DNA from: Trichoderma breve
Taxonomy: Eukaryota; Ascomycota; Sordariomycetes; Hypocreales; Hypocreaceae
NCBI RefSeq assembly: GCF_028502605.1
Contig: NC_079234.1
Span: 4,030,001 to 4,094,000 of the forward strand
Length of the DNA: 64,000 nucleotides
Reading direction: 5' to 3'
Positions 23,488-35,615 of this stretch are shown piece by piece. The notes under the pieces are model-generated. The model saw nothing but the letters and a program-made list of their open reading frames with translations, did no database searches and was not told the DNA's origin. Position 1 is the stretch's first letter. The number at the start of each line of letters is the position of its first letter. The position numbers were made by a program, and so were the translations under genes.

Positions 23488-26095
23488 GATTTGCGGCTGC
23501 GATTCGGCCGAGTGAACGAAGCGATGGCGAGCCGTGGTGGTTCAAACGTTTGTGCTGATAACGGGACGGACAATGGGATGGACTGTGGTTTGTGATTTGT
23601 GATGGGATGACGGAGACGGTAGGCAGGCTAGAATAGAAATGGGAAGGCTTGGGGGAGTTTTGTGCCGGTATATGCAGGGACGAGGAGGGCTGGTTGTCTT
23701 GGGCATTGTTGTGATGTTTCTGATATTGGATGGATGGAGCAAGTCTGTGGTGTTGGGAGGCCAGCGGACGGACATTGGATTGCACCGGCAGTTACTTGGG
23801 TACAGCTTCCATGGAGGTCGAGGTAGGAGTACCTGGGGCGTGTTAGGCGGGATGGTGCAATTGCGGTGTCTGTTTCTAGTGGCTGCATGTAGTGTCTACC
23901 TGCGGAGTTTGGGGGAGCTACTGGAGAGCTGGTGACGTTGAGTTGCAAGTCTCCTTTTACTCGTATAGAATCAATAGAGTAGCACTCGCTGTATCCTCGC
24001 ATCGACGTCTATTAGATACAGCAACATTACCTTGATACATGTTTTTTATACTAGTATTTCTACTGCAGATGTAAAATAGAGGAGAAGACGGCAGATATAT
24101 TACCTGTAGCTTTGAAGCTTGGAGGCTCTGCTGGAATTAGGTAGTACCTGTACCAAGAGCTTCCAACGTATCCTAGGTGTTAGCACGGGTTACTTGACCA
24201 ACCCCATGATGACTGTATCAACTATTTTCTGCGGCGGGATTTAGCAAGCGCGTCGCCGATATTCCCAGCACTGGCGCTAGAGCAAATGCAGAGAGAGGCT
24301 AGAAGGCGCTTCAAGCTCGTTTAGGCCCCCCCATGCGCAAGAACTGAGTTTTTTTCGTTGGCGGCTGACGTTGACGCATTGGATCAATTTCTTACACCAA
24401 GGACCAAAAAGCACATAAGCCTCCATCCATCAGCCAAAGCCCAATTGAATCGCTGTGAGCGCTGCAGACTGAGCCAGTTGCGTGTGCTGCTGTGGCCCGC
24501 TAGCGGCATCCTGGGCGCCCACAGCGGAGCTCGCTCGGCACCTACCAGCCGGGACCAAACCCCTAGAAGCTGGATTGTTGCAGGTGCTGGGCGTTTCAAA
24601 GAATACAGTGCGAGTGCGCACGCCTCGTGTTGCGATGGATTGCATCAGTAATACTCCGTACAAGACACTTGATGTGATTGATGCCCAGGCGGTGATGTTC
24701 AAGCACCAGTATTGGTGAATGGAAGCGTCTTCGCAGCAGTGCCGGCCTCGGTGAATTATTGAGATATAAAGTGCCGGGGATGGGGAATGTTAATACTGGC
24801 AGAGATTCAGAGTAGCGAGATGATGCGTCCATCGATATCATCAATCCAACGAGTCGGAATAACGGCAAATACAATACGATGGGCAGGCTAATGATGCAGC
24901 TCGCCGGTTCTGTCGTGGGTGAAAGAATCCATCAAATCCATCCATGATACAGGTTGTTGATCAAATCAAACCAAATAGCAGACAGTGCATGTCTCGCACG
25001 GTGCCGTCACATCGAAAAAAAAATGCATCCCATCCCGGTGCATGGGACGTGGACGCGCTTCATCGGCAACATTCTCGCCGAGCGCCTTTTTGGGGGGCTC
25101 TTTGGGGGGGCACCATGCCTCATAGCTATGGGGGTTGAAGCGCCTGGAAATTCGACGATTTGATGGCGGCACACACCTTGACACCCCCCCAAAAAGCAAA
25201 GCCGCAGCCCCCCGTTCGGCCACTGCGCTGCCATTGGCGCTTCGCTGGGCCTACTCGGATGATACGGCCGGAAGGGCCCGCAAGGCGACCGTCGCTCACG
25301 CAGATGCCAGATGCTTGGATGCCGATTTTCCGTGAACCAACACTCGACAGGAGGTTTTGCAAGGCGGGGAACAAGGGCATCCGAGATGGCCCAAATGGTT
25401 CAGAAACTGTCTCTCGCTGTCTCGCCGCGTGTGTCTGCGTCTGTGTTCCGGCCGGAGTCGGTTGTCTCTCTCTCTTCTTCTTTCTCTCCTCCATCGTCCA
25501 TCATTCTCTTCCCTCATCTCTCTCTCAGTCCTCCCTGACCATCGAACCAGCAAGCATTTCGTCCGTTCTGACTCAAGTCAAGCGCTCTCTATTTCTGCCC
25601 TCCGGCCGCCGCTGCTGCTGCCCTCGTAACCGTCGCTTTTTTGCCACGACTCGCGATTCGAAGCTTCTGCCCTCCAAATCCGAATCCGAAACCGATCAGC
25701 AGCAGAAAAATTCAACCAAAAATTCAACAACTGCGCATACCTCACTGCTCCCTCTCCTCCTCCTCAAGACAACAATAAGAGTCGTTCGCACCGGGGCATG
25801 ATCATGGCTTGAGGCTGCCATCGTGTTGAGGACAGCGCCCCATTCTTTCGAATCGCATCCTCATCGCGAACCGAAATCTAAATCTCCTAGCCAAGCCAAG
25901 CGAAAGGACTGGACCCTGCACTCCGCGGCTTGGCAGCTTGGAACTTGTCGCATATCGAGATTGACGCCATCATCTCGAGCCACCCGCGCCACAGACTGAC
26001 GACTGCCCTCTGCGCCGTCGAGCATTCTCCAGATCCTCTCTCTCTCCCTGCAGCGTCACGAATTGGACCGAGACATCGACGTCTGGGCATCAACC
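23488..26095. other. Intergenic region, long presumed 5' leader of the next gene
   Basis: 2.6 kb without a supported gene. Includes G-runs near 25087-25109 and C-runs near 25183-25190, and a plus-strand pyrimidine-rich block at about 25467-25540. The latter suits a promoter or 5' UTR of the gene at 26096. Several overlapping frames of 60-210 codons here are low-complexity or start at non-ATG codons. Confidence 0.45.
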
Positions 26096-27321
26096 ATGGC
26101 CACCTCCGTCCCGATCCTCGAGCAGCTCTGCGTCACCACGGCCATTATTGGCCTGCTGGCCATTAGTGGCAAGACCATCGACTCGCTCTATGAGATGAAC
26201 ACCAGTCCCGGCCGAGACACGGCGATTCTCAACAAGGCGCTTCAAGAGGTCAAGCAGTGTCGCTCCTCGGTCCACATCCTATACAAGAATTTTTCGCTGC
26301 TCGAGGCCGGCCAGCTGCCATATCCCGATCGGGCGACATGGATCAGCACCGACGACCTCATCGCGACTCTGACGGACACCGTCCTCGCAATTACCGACTT
26401 GCAAGAGGCCATCGAGCCCATCGAGCTGTGCCAAGGGCTAGCCGCACGCATTGTCGCGTGCAATGAACACTCTCAGAGACTAACCAGCCTGTCCACAAGG
26501 ATACGGTGGCACAATCTGACTATGAACATGATGATGACTATCCTAAAGTGGTAAGCAACCTCTCAATAACCACCCCGGGGCGAGTGCTTGTCTTGAACCC
26601 AAGCTAACACGGGGAATTCCAATTGCCCAGTCCCGGCGAGCAGGATGCCCAGAACAGCAGGCTTGGCCTCGAGCGACGAATGACCCGGCTGCTCTCTTCC
26701 AACAGCGACATTGCGCTACGCATGCGCCGCCTGCGAGACACCTTTGGCGCACGGTCCATGGCCCGACGCGCGATTCCAAATTACGCCCCCATCGCCCAGA
26801 ATGCGCCGCGGCTACCCGCGGACCGCACATCTTCAGCCTCGTCCATATCCGAGGGATCAACGTCGGCAGCCTCCGCCCAGCAGACGGCTGCTGAGACCGA
26901 GGCCGTTCCTCAGCCGCGACTGTGGTCCATATTTTCTGGCTACAACCTTGCCGACATTCCTGTCCTGTCCATGATTCCACTCCCAGTCTTGACCCTCGAG
27001 CTCCGTGACAATGAATTTTACACGTTTGACTTTGCCCAGCGAGTCAGTCATGACCTGGTCGAGCTCATGCAGCTCGATCCCGGCCAGCAGGGCACCAGCA
27101 AGATGCTGCGTGTCATCCTCTCCAAGCCCGTCGTCGCCCTTCCGCCAGGCACCGCCGGCATGAACACAACTCCTAATACCACGGCTGTGGACCTCGAACC
27201 GCCGGCTGTCGAACCTGCCCCTACAAGCACAACGCCTGCCGAACCGTTGCGCACGAAGAAGAAGATTATGAGCTTCAAGAACCCGCTCAAGCACCGCATT
27301 CGACGGAAGAAGCTCAAATGA
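26096..27321 (+). CDS. Fungal-specific hypothetical protein with STAND-N-terminal-like helical region (381 aa)
   Basis: Two exons: 26096-26550 and 26631-27321. The intron is GTAAGC...CCCAG, and the codon is split TG|T. The ATG at 26096 is used because the upstream frame opens with TTG. Residues 5-25 are hydrophobic (LCVTTAIIGLLAISG), followed by long amphipathic helices. This looks like the helical N-terminal regions found in many fungal STAND or regulatory proteins. The middle (about 220-265) is Ser/Ala-rich and disordered. A later block (YNLADIPVLSMIPLPVLTLELRD, split here) looks like a second folded unit. The tail is strongly basic (RIRRKKLK). No P-loop or enzyme motif. Function unknown. 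Confidence 0.7.
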
Positions 27322-28173
27322 CTATCCTGGAAGACGTGTTTTGGCTTGTATCAGCCAACCATGACCAGGGAGAAGATACAGTGAATCTTGAAGTCTGTTT
27401 TACACATGCACATAGCAAATCACCGGGAATAATGTCGCGCGCAATAGAGGATCATCTTTTTCAGGGAAAGGCAACAAGGACGCCCTTTTTATCCTTTTTT
27501 TTATTATTCGAGGCACACAGATTATCTACGGCCTCTTTAGTTTGTCCATTTATTACTCCTTTTTATTCAGCCATACATTCTTGGAAATAAAGCGAACGGC
27601 GTCTATGGGGGAAACGCATATCAAACGAGGGGGACAAATGGAAATTTGATTGCCATTTGTTAGTTTTTATCTCGTGATTAGAATAGGTAGCCCTAATAGA
27701 GGGCTTTTTTTTTTCGTTCATGTACATACGGGTAGCTCCCAAATTACAATGTCGGTGGACAATGACACATTGAGGGCGATGTCGTGATTTTGATGTTTGG
27801 TCTGGTGCTGTGAATCTTTGCAGCGTAAGTGATTTGTGCATTTGACTTCGTATAAATGAGTGACTGAGGTCTACATTGCACAGTGAAGATTCCAGGTGAA
27901 ACAAACAAGAAAGTAAATTAATTATCTGAGCTACCAGATGAAAGACATGACTAAACAAGACTTGAAGACAACAGGATAGTATTAGGAATGGGCCCGGATA
28001 ATACAAGAACATCTCTGTGCATGAACGAAAGAAGTTCCGAGATTGGAAAGAAAGGCATCGATTCCCGATGGTACAAAGTATGTAGTTATGGTGATTCTAT
28101 GCCGGTGGGCGTATAGGCGCAATTCGCGAAAGCCAATTCGAAGTGGTTACAGAAGAGACAACAGAAGAAGCAA
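27322..28173. other. Convergent intergenic region
   Basis: AT-rich 3' region between two convergent genes; nothing else seen. Confidence 0.5.
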
Positions 28174-30546
28174 CTAGGAGCATTCACCGGCAGTGTTGTA
28201 TGTCGAGGTGAACTGCGGAAACAGGAAATCCCACTGGATGCCAAGCCAGTCTCTTGTCTCGACTGAATTCGACATACCCATCAATTGTTGGACTGTTTGT
28301 TGGATCAAAGGTCGCAGATACGGGATGGACGAAGGGTTGGCCCTTGCGCTTCTTAAATGGCCAAGGACCATTGAAATGCATTTGACCTGAGGGGAAGGCT
28401 CGTCGATTGTTAAGAAGTGTTCGGCCCACGCATCTACCACTCCGTCTTGAGGGGGTGGCAGTCCGATAAACCTTCCAAAGGCCGTGGGGACAGCAATATA
28501 CAAATCGTGGTCGGACAGGTCCTCGAGGGTGTAGAGAGAAGAGAGACACTCGTTGAGCAGACTGATATCCTGGTTGTGTTGGGTTTGAGCGGCAGAGATG
28601 AGTTCCTTGAATGTTCCATCTTGCCGTTCTTCTTCTGGAAGGTCTTTGAGTAGTTGGAGACCGTGTTTCCACGCCCAATGGGCTTGTCGAGGGACCTTGG
28701 ACCAAGACTCTAGTAAGGGCGCGTAGAAAAGAGATTCTTGTGGAGGTTGAGTCACTTGTGATCCTGTGTCAGTCCATTGAGAGGAGGGAACCTGGGCGGC
28801 TGAGGGATCGCATGATGGTTCCAAGTCACTCCTCGGGATATTCGGTTTCCAAAAGGGAGAGATTTGCGAAAAGGTTGTCAATACCCCCTTGGAAAGATCG
28901 CTGGGAGTCTGTAAACGTGTACCAGGATTGCCAAAATGAGACGAGTTGACAAAGTAGGGAAGGTAATGAGATCGAAGTATCTTCTCTGGATGCTTGGCGA
29001 GCTTCTTCAGAGGACGGTCCTGACTGTCCAGCTTCAGCCGGGTGTAGTTGGGCAAACCCAGATATCCCAGATGTGGCAATCCCGTGAGGGCGAGAGGAAT
29101 TCGATGCGGGTACTCGAAAAAAGAAGAGTCATGCATGGGCGGCATTTTGGTCCCTGGTACGCTGGAAGGGTGGAGGTTGATTCGCTCGTAAATGCTAACG
29201 TTTGGGACCCGAGAGGTTACCTTGCGCATTAACGCAATAACCCTGTCCTGGGGAATGTGATCCTCATTCACGGCAAAGCCTGAGTGGGCTTGGTCTGATT
29301 CGCAGGCTTTGAAGACAAAGCGAAATGGGTGTGGATGCTCAGACAAACCCATAGACTCGGTCCATGAAAGCCAGTGAGCAAAATAAATAATAAACGCCGC
29401 CAAGGATACGCGAGGGACCTCGTTGAATCCAGTACCACCATACCTCCTGTCCAACATGAACCACTCTAATCGCATATCCGAATGGGCTATAATATCAACC
29501 CAAAGATGGCATGCCAGAAGCATGAGACGAAGGGGCAGAAAGTCGTTCGGGTATTGGAGTGCAAATTCTTTCAATAATCGTATCAACTCGGGAGGGTACT
29601 CAAACGCTTCGGCGAAGGCCGCAGCATATACAAAGCCTGGTGCAACTTTGAGACTGACATTTTGCGTTGCAAGATATGGATCACAGGTAAATTCAGCTAA
29701 GTGGCGATTGTCGTCCCCTCGAGATTTTGCGTCGGCCGGAAATCTACCAGAATGGTTCAATCCGGGAGGAACATCAGACAATACAGGAGGCGTTTGGAAC
29801 CAGAACGGGGCGATCGCAGCTCCCCTCTTCAGCCCTTGAATCAATTGCTCAACATAGAGATCATATGCTTTTCGGTCCTCCGGCGTAGTAAGAAATGTTT
29901 CCAAAGGTTCACCGGAAACCAGTCTCTTGAGCATCACAAGATTGGCCTCAGTTGTGGCAAGATAATGCGGAATGACATCTTGATGCTTGACTGTTGGAGA
30001 AGAAGAAGAAAGTCCGCATTTCAAGGTTACGCCCTTCAGATTGAAACGAAGTGCATGTTCATGGACTGGCCCGGAAATCAATTCCTCGATAGTGCTTCTT
30101 CTGCCTCTTTTAGATTTTGGCAAAGGTAATTGTGAATAGTTATCCGAGTTGTGGGTAGACCAAAGTTCTTTTCTCATAAATATGACTCCTTTCATCTCTG
30201 CAGAGAAGCCCAGGTAGGCAGTAGAGACGTATGTTTTTCCATTGACAATGGTTCCTTTCAATTCCTGCTCAAGCCGCGACAAGTTCTTCGAACTTGGTTG
30301 ATTTGCTTCGGTATTGTTCTCGTTATAGGAGCCATCTGAAAGGAATGTACATCTTGCTAGGAGCTTGAATTTAGCAAACTCATCGTCCCGAATCGAATCG
30401 ACGGCGTTGCCTTGATCATCCTTTTTGCTCATCGTCTTTGGCGCATCTTCTGTCTCCAGCAACGGAGTAGAGTCGGGGGATAGGATAATGCACCCTCCAT
30501 CACCCTTTTGTTGGACGGTGCAACCCATCCATGTTTCGTCGCTCAT
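28174..30546 (-). CDS. Large uncharacterised protein (790 aa)
   Basis: One uninterrupted minus-strand frame. The first in-frame ATG is at 30546 (beginning MSDETWMGC). The frame extends 80 codons further upstream only from a TTG, so a missing 5' exon is possible but not needed. No signal peptide, transmembrane helix, P-loop, zinc finger or catalytic signature that I recognise. The middle (about residues 300-400) is rich in aromatic and hydrophobic residues, with LMLLACHLWVDIIAHSDMRLEW suggesting a folded helical domain. About 570-650 is Pro/Ser-rich. Its length and lack of breaks argue for a real gene. I do not recognise the family. Confidence 0.7.
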   Translation of the reverse strand: MSDETWMGCTVQQKGDGGCIILSPDSTPLLETEDAPKTMSKKDDQGNAVDSIRDDEFAKFKLLARCTFLSDGSYNENNTEANQPSSKNLSRLEQELKGTIVNGKTYVSTAYLGFSAEMKGVIFMRKELWSTHNSDNYSQLPLPKSKRGRRSTIEELISGPVHEHALRFNLKGVTLKCGLSSSSPTVKHQDVIPHYLATTEANLVMLKRLVSGEPLETFLTTPEDRKAYDLYVEQLIQGLKRGAAIAPFWFQTPPVLSDVPPGLNHSGRFPADAKSRGDDNRHLAEFTCDPYLATQNVSLKVAPGFVYAAAFAEAFEYPPELIRLLKEFALQYPNDFLPLRLMLLACHLWVDIIAHSDMRLEWFMLDRRYGGTGFNEVPRVSLAAFIIYFAHWLSWTESMGLSEHPHPFRFVFKACESDQAHSGFAVNEDHIPQDRVIALMRKVTSRVPNVSIYERINLHPSSVPGTKMPPMHDSSFFEYPHRIPLALTGLPHLGYLGLPNYTRLKLDSQDRPLKKLAKHPEKILRSHYLPYFVNSSHFGNPGTRLQTPSDLSKGVLTTFSQISPFWKPNIPRSDLEPSCDPSAAQVPSSQWTDTGSQVTQPPQESLFYAPLLESWSKVPRQAHWAWKHGLQLLKDLPEEERQDGTFKELISAAQTQHNQDISLLNECLSSLYTLEDLSDHDLYIAVPTAFGRFIGLPPPQDGVVDAWAEHFLTIDEPSPQVKCISMVLGHLRSARANPSSIPYLRPLIQQTVQQLMGMSNSVETRDWLGIQWDFLFPQFTSTYNTAGECS

Positions 30547-31502
30547 GTCGGCCGTAATAGCGTGGTGCTGGAAGTGCGATCTTGAGTCTTGTTTTAAGAT
30601 TGGTAAGGTAGAATGGCATCCAGGAGATCTGTCCGTGGAAATATCTGGAGAGAAGGGGAGATTTGGGGTGATGGCAATGGGAGAGGGCAAAGCTTCGAGA
30701 TGGATAACTAGGCCCAAGACTGTTGAGTAGATGCTGTGGCTACAAATTGAGCTTCGTTTGTTTCGAAGTGGGTACTCCTGAGCCAATTTCAGGCATCAAG
30801 TGAAAACAACAAGATTATAGGACAAGAGGTACTCTCTTGCGGCTGACGGCCTCTGCCAAATATCCGGTATTGGGCGTATGCTTTGCCGGCTGTCAACTCT
30901 TGGCCAGCCGGTCCACTTGTCAGGCATCCCTACAGCAAGAGTTCTAGCAAATTCGAAGTTGTTGTGTGTGTTCAGTGTAGTTGGCCAAAGAGAATCTTTT
31001 TAGAAAATAATGCAGGTGGTGATGATGCTCGTCAGTCCTCTGACTGTGACCCTCTTGTGGTTGAGACAACTTCCGTACGTCTTGGTGGAATTACAGACCC
31101 GCAGTCATTTCTGCATCACATAATGAATTAAACGAGCTTTAGCATAAGTACTGGGTGATTGAACAAGTGGCCTCGTAGCCTTTAGGTCGCAAAGGCTTGC
31201 ACATGTATATGGAGCATTGTGTTTGTGGCATTATCATGTGTCGCTGTGGTTAGAGAGACGATGGCAGGGTAGCTGTGAGAGCTTTGCCAATAGTTTTGGC
31301 ACAACACGTCACTTGTTGGCATGGCATAGTAATATTAGTGAATACAACAGTGATTATAGAGATAGTGTTCAATTAATTCTCTGATATGCGTATGCCCATT
31401 AGTCTGATATAACACCCAAAATGCAGTATCCAAATCCCCCGTGCCAAGGTCTATCCTTCAACGACTCGTCCACTTATACATGCCAAATCAATTCACAACA
31501 GC
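30547..31502. other. Intergenic region
   Basis: Upstream region of the 790-aa gene, then the 3' flank of the aminopeptidase gene. No gene seen; an 82-codon frame at 30883-31131 opens with TTG and has no known content. Confidence 0.45.
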
Positions 31503-33318
31503 TTACAAGATAAGCTTGGGGCCGTGGTGCTTCGTAGTCTTGCCGTATGCACTCATCTCGGTGTCCAGCTCACGCTTGGGAAATCCATCAAATGAGAGGG
31601 CGTATGTGGCAACAGAGTGGGCAATGAGCTGTGTCCCATGGTTAGCGAATGAACATCCAAATTCACCAGCAATCAACGTGGAAGCTTACCTTGGTGTTGA
31701 CCTCCCAGGCAGTGCGGTTCAGGTTGTTCAGGTCATCGCACAGCTGGTGGTAGCATGGGTCCAGCCACTCTCCAGCACGGCCGCCAAACATCTCAGCCTC
31801 CTCCTTTGTCTTGACAGCCTCGGCACCAGTGGCGATTCCACCAGCAGGAATTCCGGCGCGGATGAAGCCATCATAGTCGCTGCGGCCGTCAAATGGGACT
31901 AAAAAAAATTGGTCAGCAGGTGTTTCGGAACAGAGAAAAGAGCGATACGGTCAGGGGACATACTGAATGTGTAGTTGAGGCCCTTGGACTTGTACCAGTC
32001 GACATAGAGGTTTCTCAACTCTTCAGAGCCGGCGGGACTCTCTGCGTTGGTGGCATTGTAAATCTGGTAGGCAAAGTTGGGGCTGGCCACTACACAAAAC
32101 TATCAGTAAATTTGCTTCCATCTCTGCGCCTCTATAGGCACACTTACTCATGTCATAGTCCATAAAGAGACGAATCTTCTGGTTTTCCTCCTCAGACAGG
32201 CTAGCGGCGTAAAAGTCGGATCCCAAAAGACCTTCCTCTTCGGCAGCCCACCAAGCGAAGCGAACACAGTTGTTCACCTTGAACTTGGTAAGCTGGACGG
32301 CAACTTCGAGAACAGACATGCTGCCAGAGCCATCGTCGTTGATGCCAGGTCCTTCGGCAACACCATCACTGTGACCACCAAGCATGACGCAGTTGTCGGG
32401 GTCACCTCCATCTGTCTGCGCCAAGACGTTGACTGTCTGGATCTTCTTGACCTCAGCGTCAATGTATGCAATGGCGCTCACAGACTCTCCAGAAGCAAGC
32501 TCATCGGCAACCTTCTTGCCCTCGGTACCGTCGATACCAAAGGTAGCGACGTGATACTCGGTTGGCTCTCCGAGAGTTCCATGGAGCTCCTCTGGATCAG
32601 TGTTGTAGATGACAGCAGCCTTGGCACCAGCCTTTCCAGCCCCGATGGACTTGTCGCCAAAGGCGCACTGTCCTCGACGGATGAAGGCAATGTTACCCTT
32701 GACGTTCTCTGGGTAGTCGGAAGCATCACAGCCGTTGTTCTTGACAAGCACCAGGTGGCCATGAACAGGCTCCCTGTCCTTGGTCGCTGGCGTCAGCCCC
32801 ATGGGAACTGCAGACTTGGATACATCGTTGCCCAGAACCAACTGCGACTCGAAGACGTTGGACAGCGTGACGGGGAACTCCTGAGTAGAGATACTATAGT
32901 AGTCGCCTTGATCGAGCAGGGTATTGACGATGTAGTTGAGGGTCCTCTCGTGGCCTAGAATGCGCAATGGTTAGTCACGATGGTGGTGATGGCCTTCTTT
33001 GATACATGTAGACTGACCGGTGCTGCCGATGACTCGAGTGGGATGGCCGTAATCCTCCTCCGAAGTCTGGGCGAACTTGTAGAACTTCTCGGCACGCTTA
33101 AAGAGAGCATCGACGGAAATGGAATCTTGCAGAGCCTCGGTGTCGATGAGCGGCAGGGAGCTGTAATCGCTGGGTGTCTTGTGTGACGAAGAGTGCGAAG
33201 ACGAAGACGAAGACGAAGAGGGAGCTGTGAGCGGGTGCTGCTGCTGCGGGATTCCAGCTGCCGAGACGCCGCAGAGGGCGAGCGAGGCTGCGAGGGCCAA
33301 TTTGCTTAGAACAGCCAT
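31503..33318 (-). CDS. Secreted M28 aminopeptidase with PA domain, aminopeptidase Y/Lap2-like (522 aa)
   Basis: Five exons on the minus strand: 33318-33018, 32954-32148, 32089-31964, 31898-31690 and 31628-31503. All joins are in frame. Signal peptide at residues 1-21 (LSKLALAASLALCGVSAAG), then a serine/His-rich propeptide (Ser run from a GAAGAC-type repeat at 33190-33213). A protease-associated insert (about 150-240, GNIAFIRRGQCAFGDKS) is followed by the M28 zinc site: GGHSD (H295), INDDGSG (about D307), AAEEEGLLGS (Glu pair about 339-340), FMDYDM (D368) and a later CYHQLCDD His. Both zincs' ligands are present. Family members release N-terminal residues from peptides outside the cell or in the vacuole. 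It likely supplies amino acids from extracellular protein. Confidence 0.92.
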
Positions 33319-35615
33319 TGTGATGATTTCTGGCGTGATGATGGAGATGTTGAGAGGAGATGAAGGTTAGGAGAGAGAAAGGGGGAGGACGAGAGATGAT
33401 GGAAGCTCGACAAAAGAGTCACGAGCGCGGAATACTCCGTACACAGATAAGCAAGAGATAAACCTGGAGCATAATTCAGCTCAGCTTGCTGGTATGCGGC
33501 CGCACGTCATTTTGCTGGGCGGTCAGCGGCGCAGCTCGCTGGGGCTAGGCCTAAGCGGGCCATTCCGGGGGGAGCTTTAGTGGTCACACGGCACTAAACC
33601 TTGGGGGAAGCCCCCCTGCAGCTAGGCGGCGGCTAAGGCAGGGGCCGAGCAGGAACAGGCACTGTCCACTGGTACATAAGTCGGTAGTAGCACTGGCTGA
33701 GATTGATGAGATGAGATGAGATGAGATGAGATGAAAATGAACCGAGCATTGATGTCTCAATGAGGTGAAAACTTATGAGAGACGCTGAGATACCGCACAT
33801 TCACCGACTGTACTGAGCGTATTTACTTCATGTCATCTTTTCATGTTACTGTGTTACATGTGCTCTGTTATTCTCCACAAGCGGCAGCACAAGCAGGTAG
33901 ACGAAAACGCTCAGCCAATCGCTGTCTCTCACAAGCTGAGACATTGCCCGACTCATTGTACTCAGCGTGACGGCATACACCAGTATGGGCTGAGTACAAG
34001 TAAGGGAGATTACAAGCAGTGCGATATTACCTTAGTACCTACCCTAGGAGCCCGGCTTGTCATAATACCGCATCCATATTTCGCTCGTGTTTTACTCTCC
34101 ATATTTGACTGCTGGTTGTGCATAGCGAAGCGTATTCGTATTCACGTTTATTACCAAAAACAGCCTTCGAAGATACATGTATGTAAGTCGTGGAGAAGCC
34201 TCAACTGCCGGAGCTATGGACGGTTTTTGCCTAACTCCAGCTTGTAAAAAAAAAAAACTTCAGGAATAATTTACCTATTTAGGTAAAAATGTCCATGCAA
34301 TAGTAATAATGAACCCTTTGCACTGCTATTTGTTTGCTTAAATACATGTAGATATGCGTAATCGTTTTATAATCACTGTGAAGAGGCGCAGGAAAAGGCG
34401 GGATACGCTTGGCTTTCTGCTTCGAGCGATCTGAAGTAAAGAGCTACTATATTGACACTTTATTATATCTACGTACTAGGATATAGCTATTAATTTCTGA
34501 TATTGCTGGTATAAATTTTGGTATAATATGATTGAACTCTTCTGTAACGTGACACACCTTTTTCTACACCCGCATAGCTGCCTACAGGTAGCTTTGTACA
34601 TGGCCACATTGTTACTGTGGAGCGTGGAAAGAAGTACGGATAGACGTCCTCGCATATGTCTTCTTTCCGGATACCCTTGTAAAGAAAGAGAAAAGTCAGC
34701 CTATAGAACTCATAGCAGTCTATACCGTTACATCACTCGTGGCATAGTGAATGCGCTCGAGCTAGATGGATTGTCTACCCTCCAAGTCGCTTCCTAGATG
34801 AGTATACGTGGCCGAGGAGTATAGTTGTTTTACCAAACAATATCATATTATTATTATTATTCAAGCTTTCAGATACGCTTGATTCCAAATCATCATCTTC
34901 CAAGGTTTAGACTCTAGTTAGAACTGCTATTCAATATGTGCAGATAGGTAATTTAGTGGAATATGCATCATGACCTAATATTGCTCTCACTAAATTACAA
35001 TTACAGTTTTGAAATCTATTTCTATATCAATGTCGTAGGTTAAAGTGCTTAAAGCCATTATTTCTCAGCCGTCCTAATACCATTTCCTATCCAACTAGAT
35101 TCAGGAGTCTCTCCTATAATACAAGAGACGTAGGGTAGCAAATATCTGTTGAAAATACCGATATGTAAACTTCCAAGATCCTCGGCCGATGAAATGCTTT
35201 TCGTGAAATGCTTTTCGTAAGCACTAAAGTATGACTGCTAATGATGTACGTTACAAAATACCGATCCTTGTTGTCAACTCCATCAACCCAATTAGGAAAG
35301 CGAGAGCGATTCAAGCCGTCATTCCAGCATTCATACCTTTAGCAATTAGATACTTAAGGCACTGCAGCTCTGGCTTTTCAGCACATCATTTGATCCAGAG
35401 CTCATAAGTATTCCTATCAACTATCGCGTCTCAACCGATTCTGCAATTCTATAAAATCTTTGCAACAAATACTGCCCTCTTTCAACCAACAATCTCAATT
35501 ATCGACTCTATCTTGACTCTAGAGTTATAGGTTGTTAGTGTTCCATCTACCTATACATGTCAGTATACGCTGAAGCCATTGCCTCAACTCATTTCTAATC
35601 ACCGTCTATGTTAGC
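33319..35615. other. Intergenic region (2.3 kb)
   Basis: Aminopeptidase promoter side, then increasingly AT-rich DNA. Contains an (ATGAG)n microsatellite at about 33705-33733, a poly-A run near 34245-34258, an ATT repeat near 34848-34861 and a 14-bp direct duplication (GAAATGCTTTTCGT) at 35191-35218. No gene seen. Confidence 0.5.

Noticed and set aside
25160..25801. 213-codon plus frame upstream of the 381-aa gene
   Set aside because: Low-complexity, pyrimidine-tract derived and without a domain; interpreted as promoter or 5' leader.
30547..30786. Extension of the 790-aa protein by 80 codons
   Set aside because: The longer frame starts with TTG; the first ATG is at 30546 and has no competing upstream ATG in frame.
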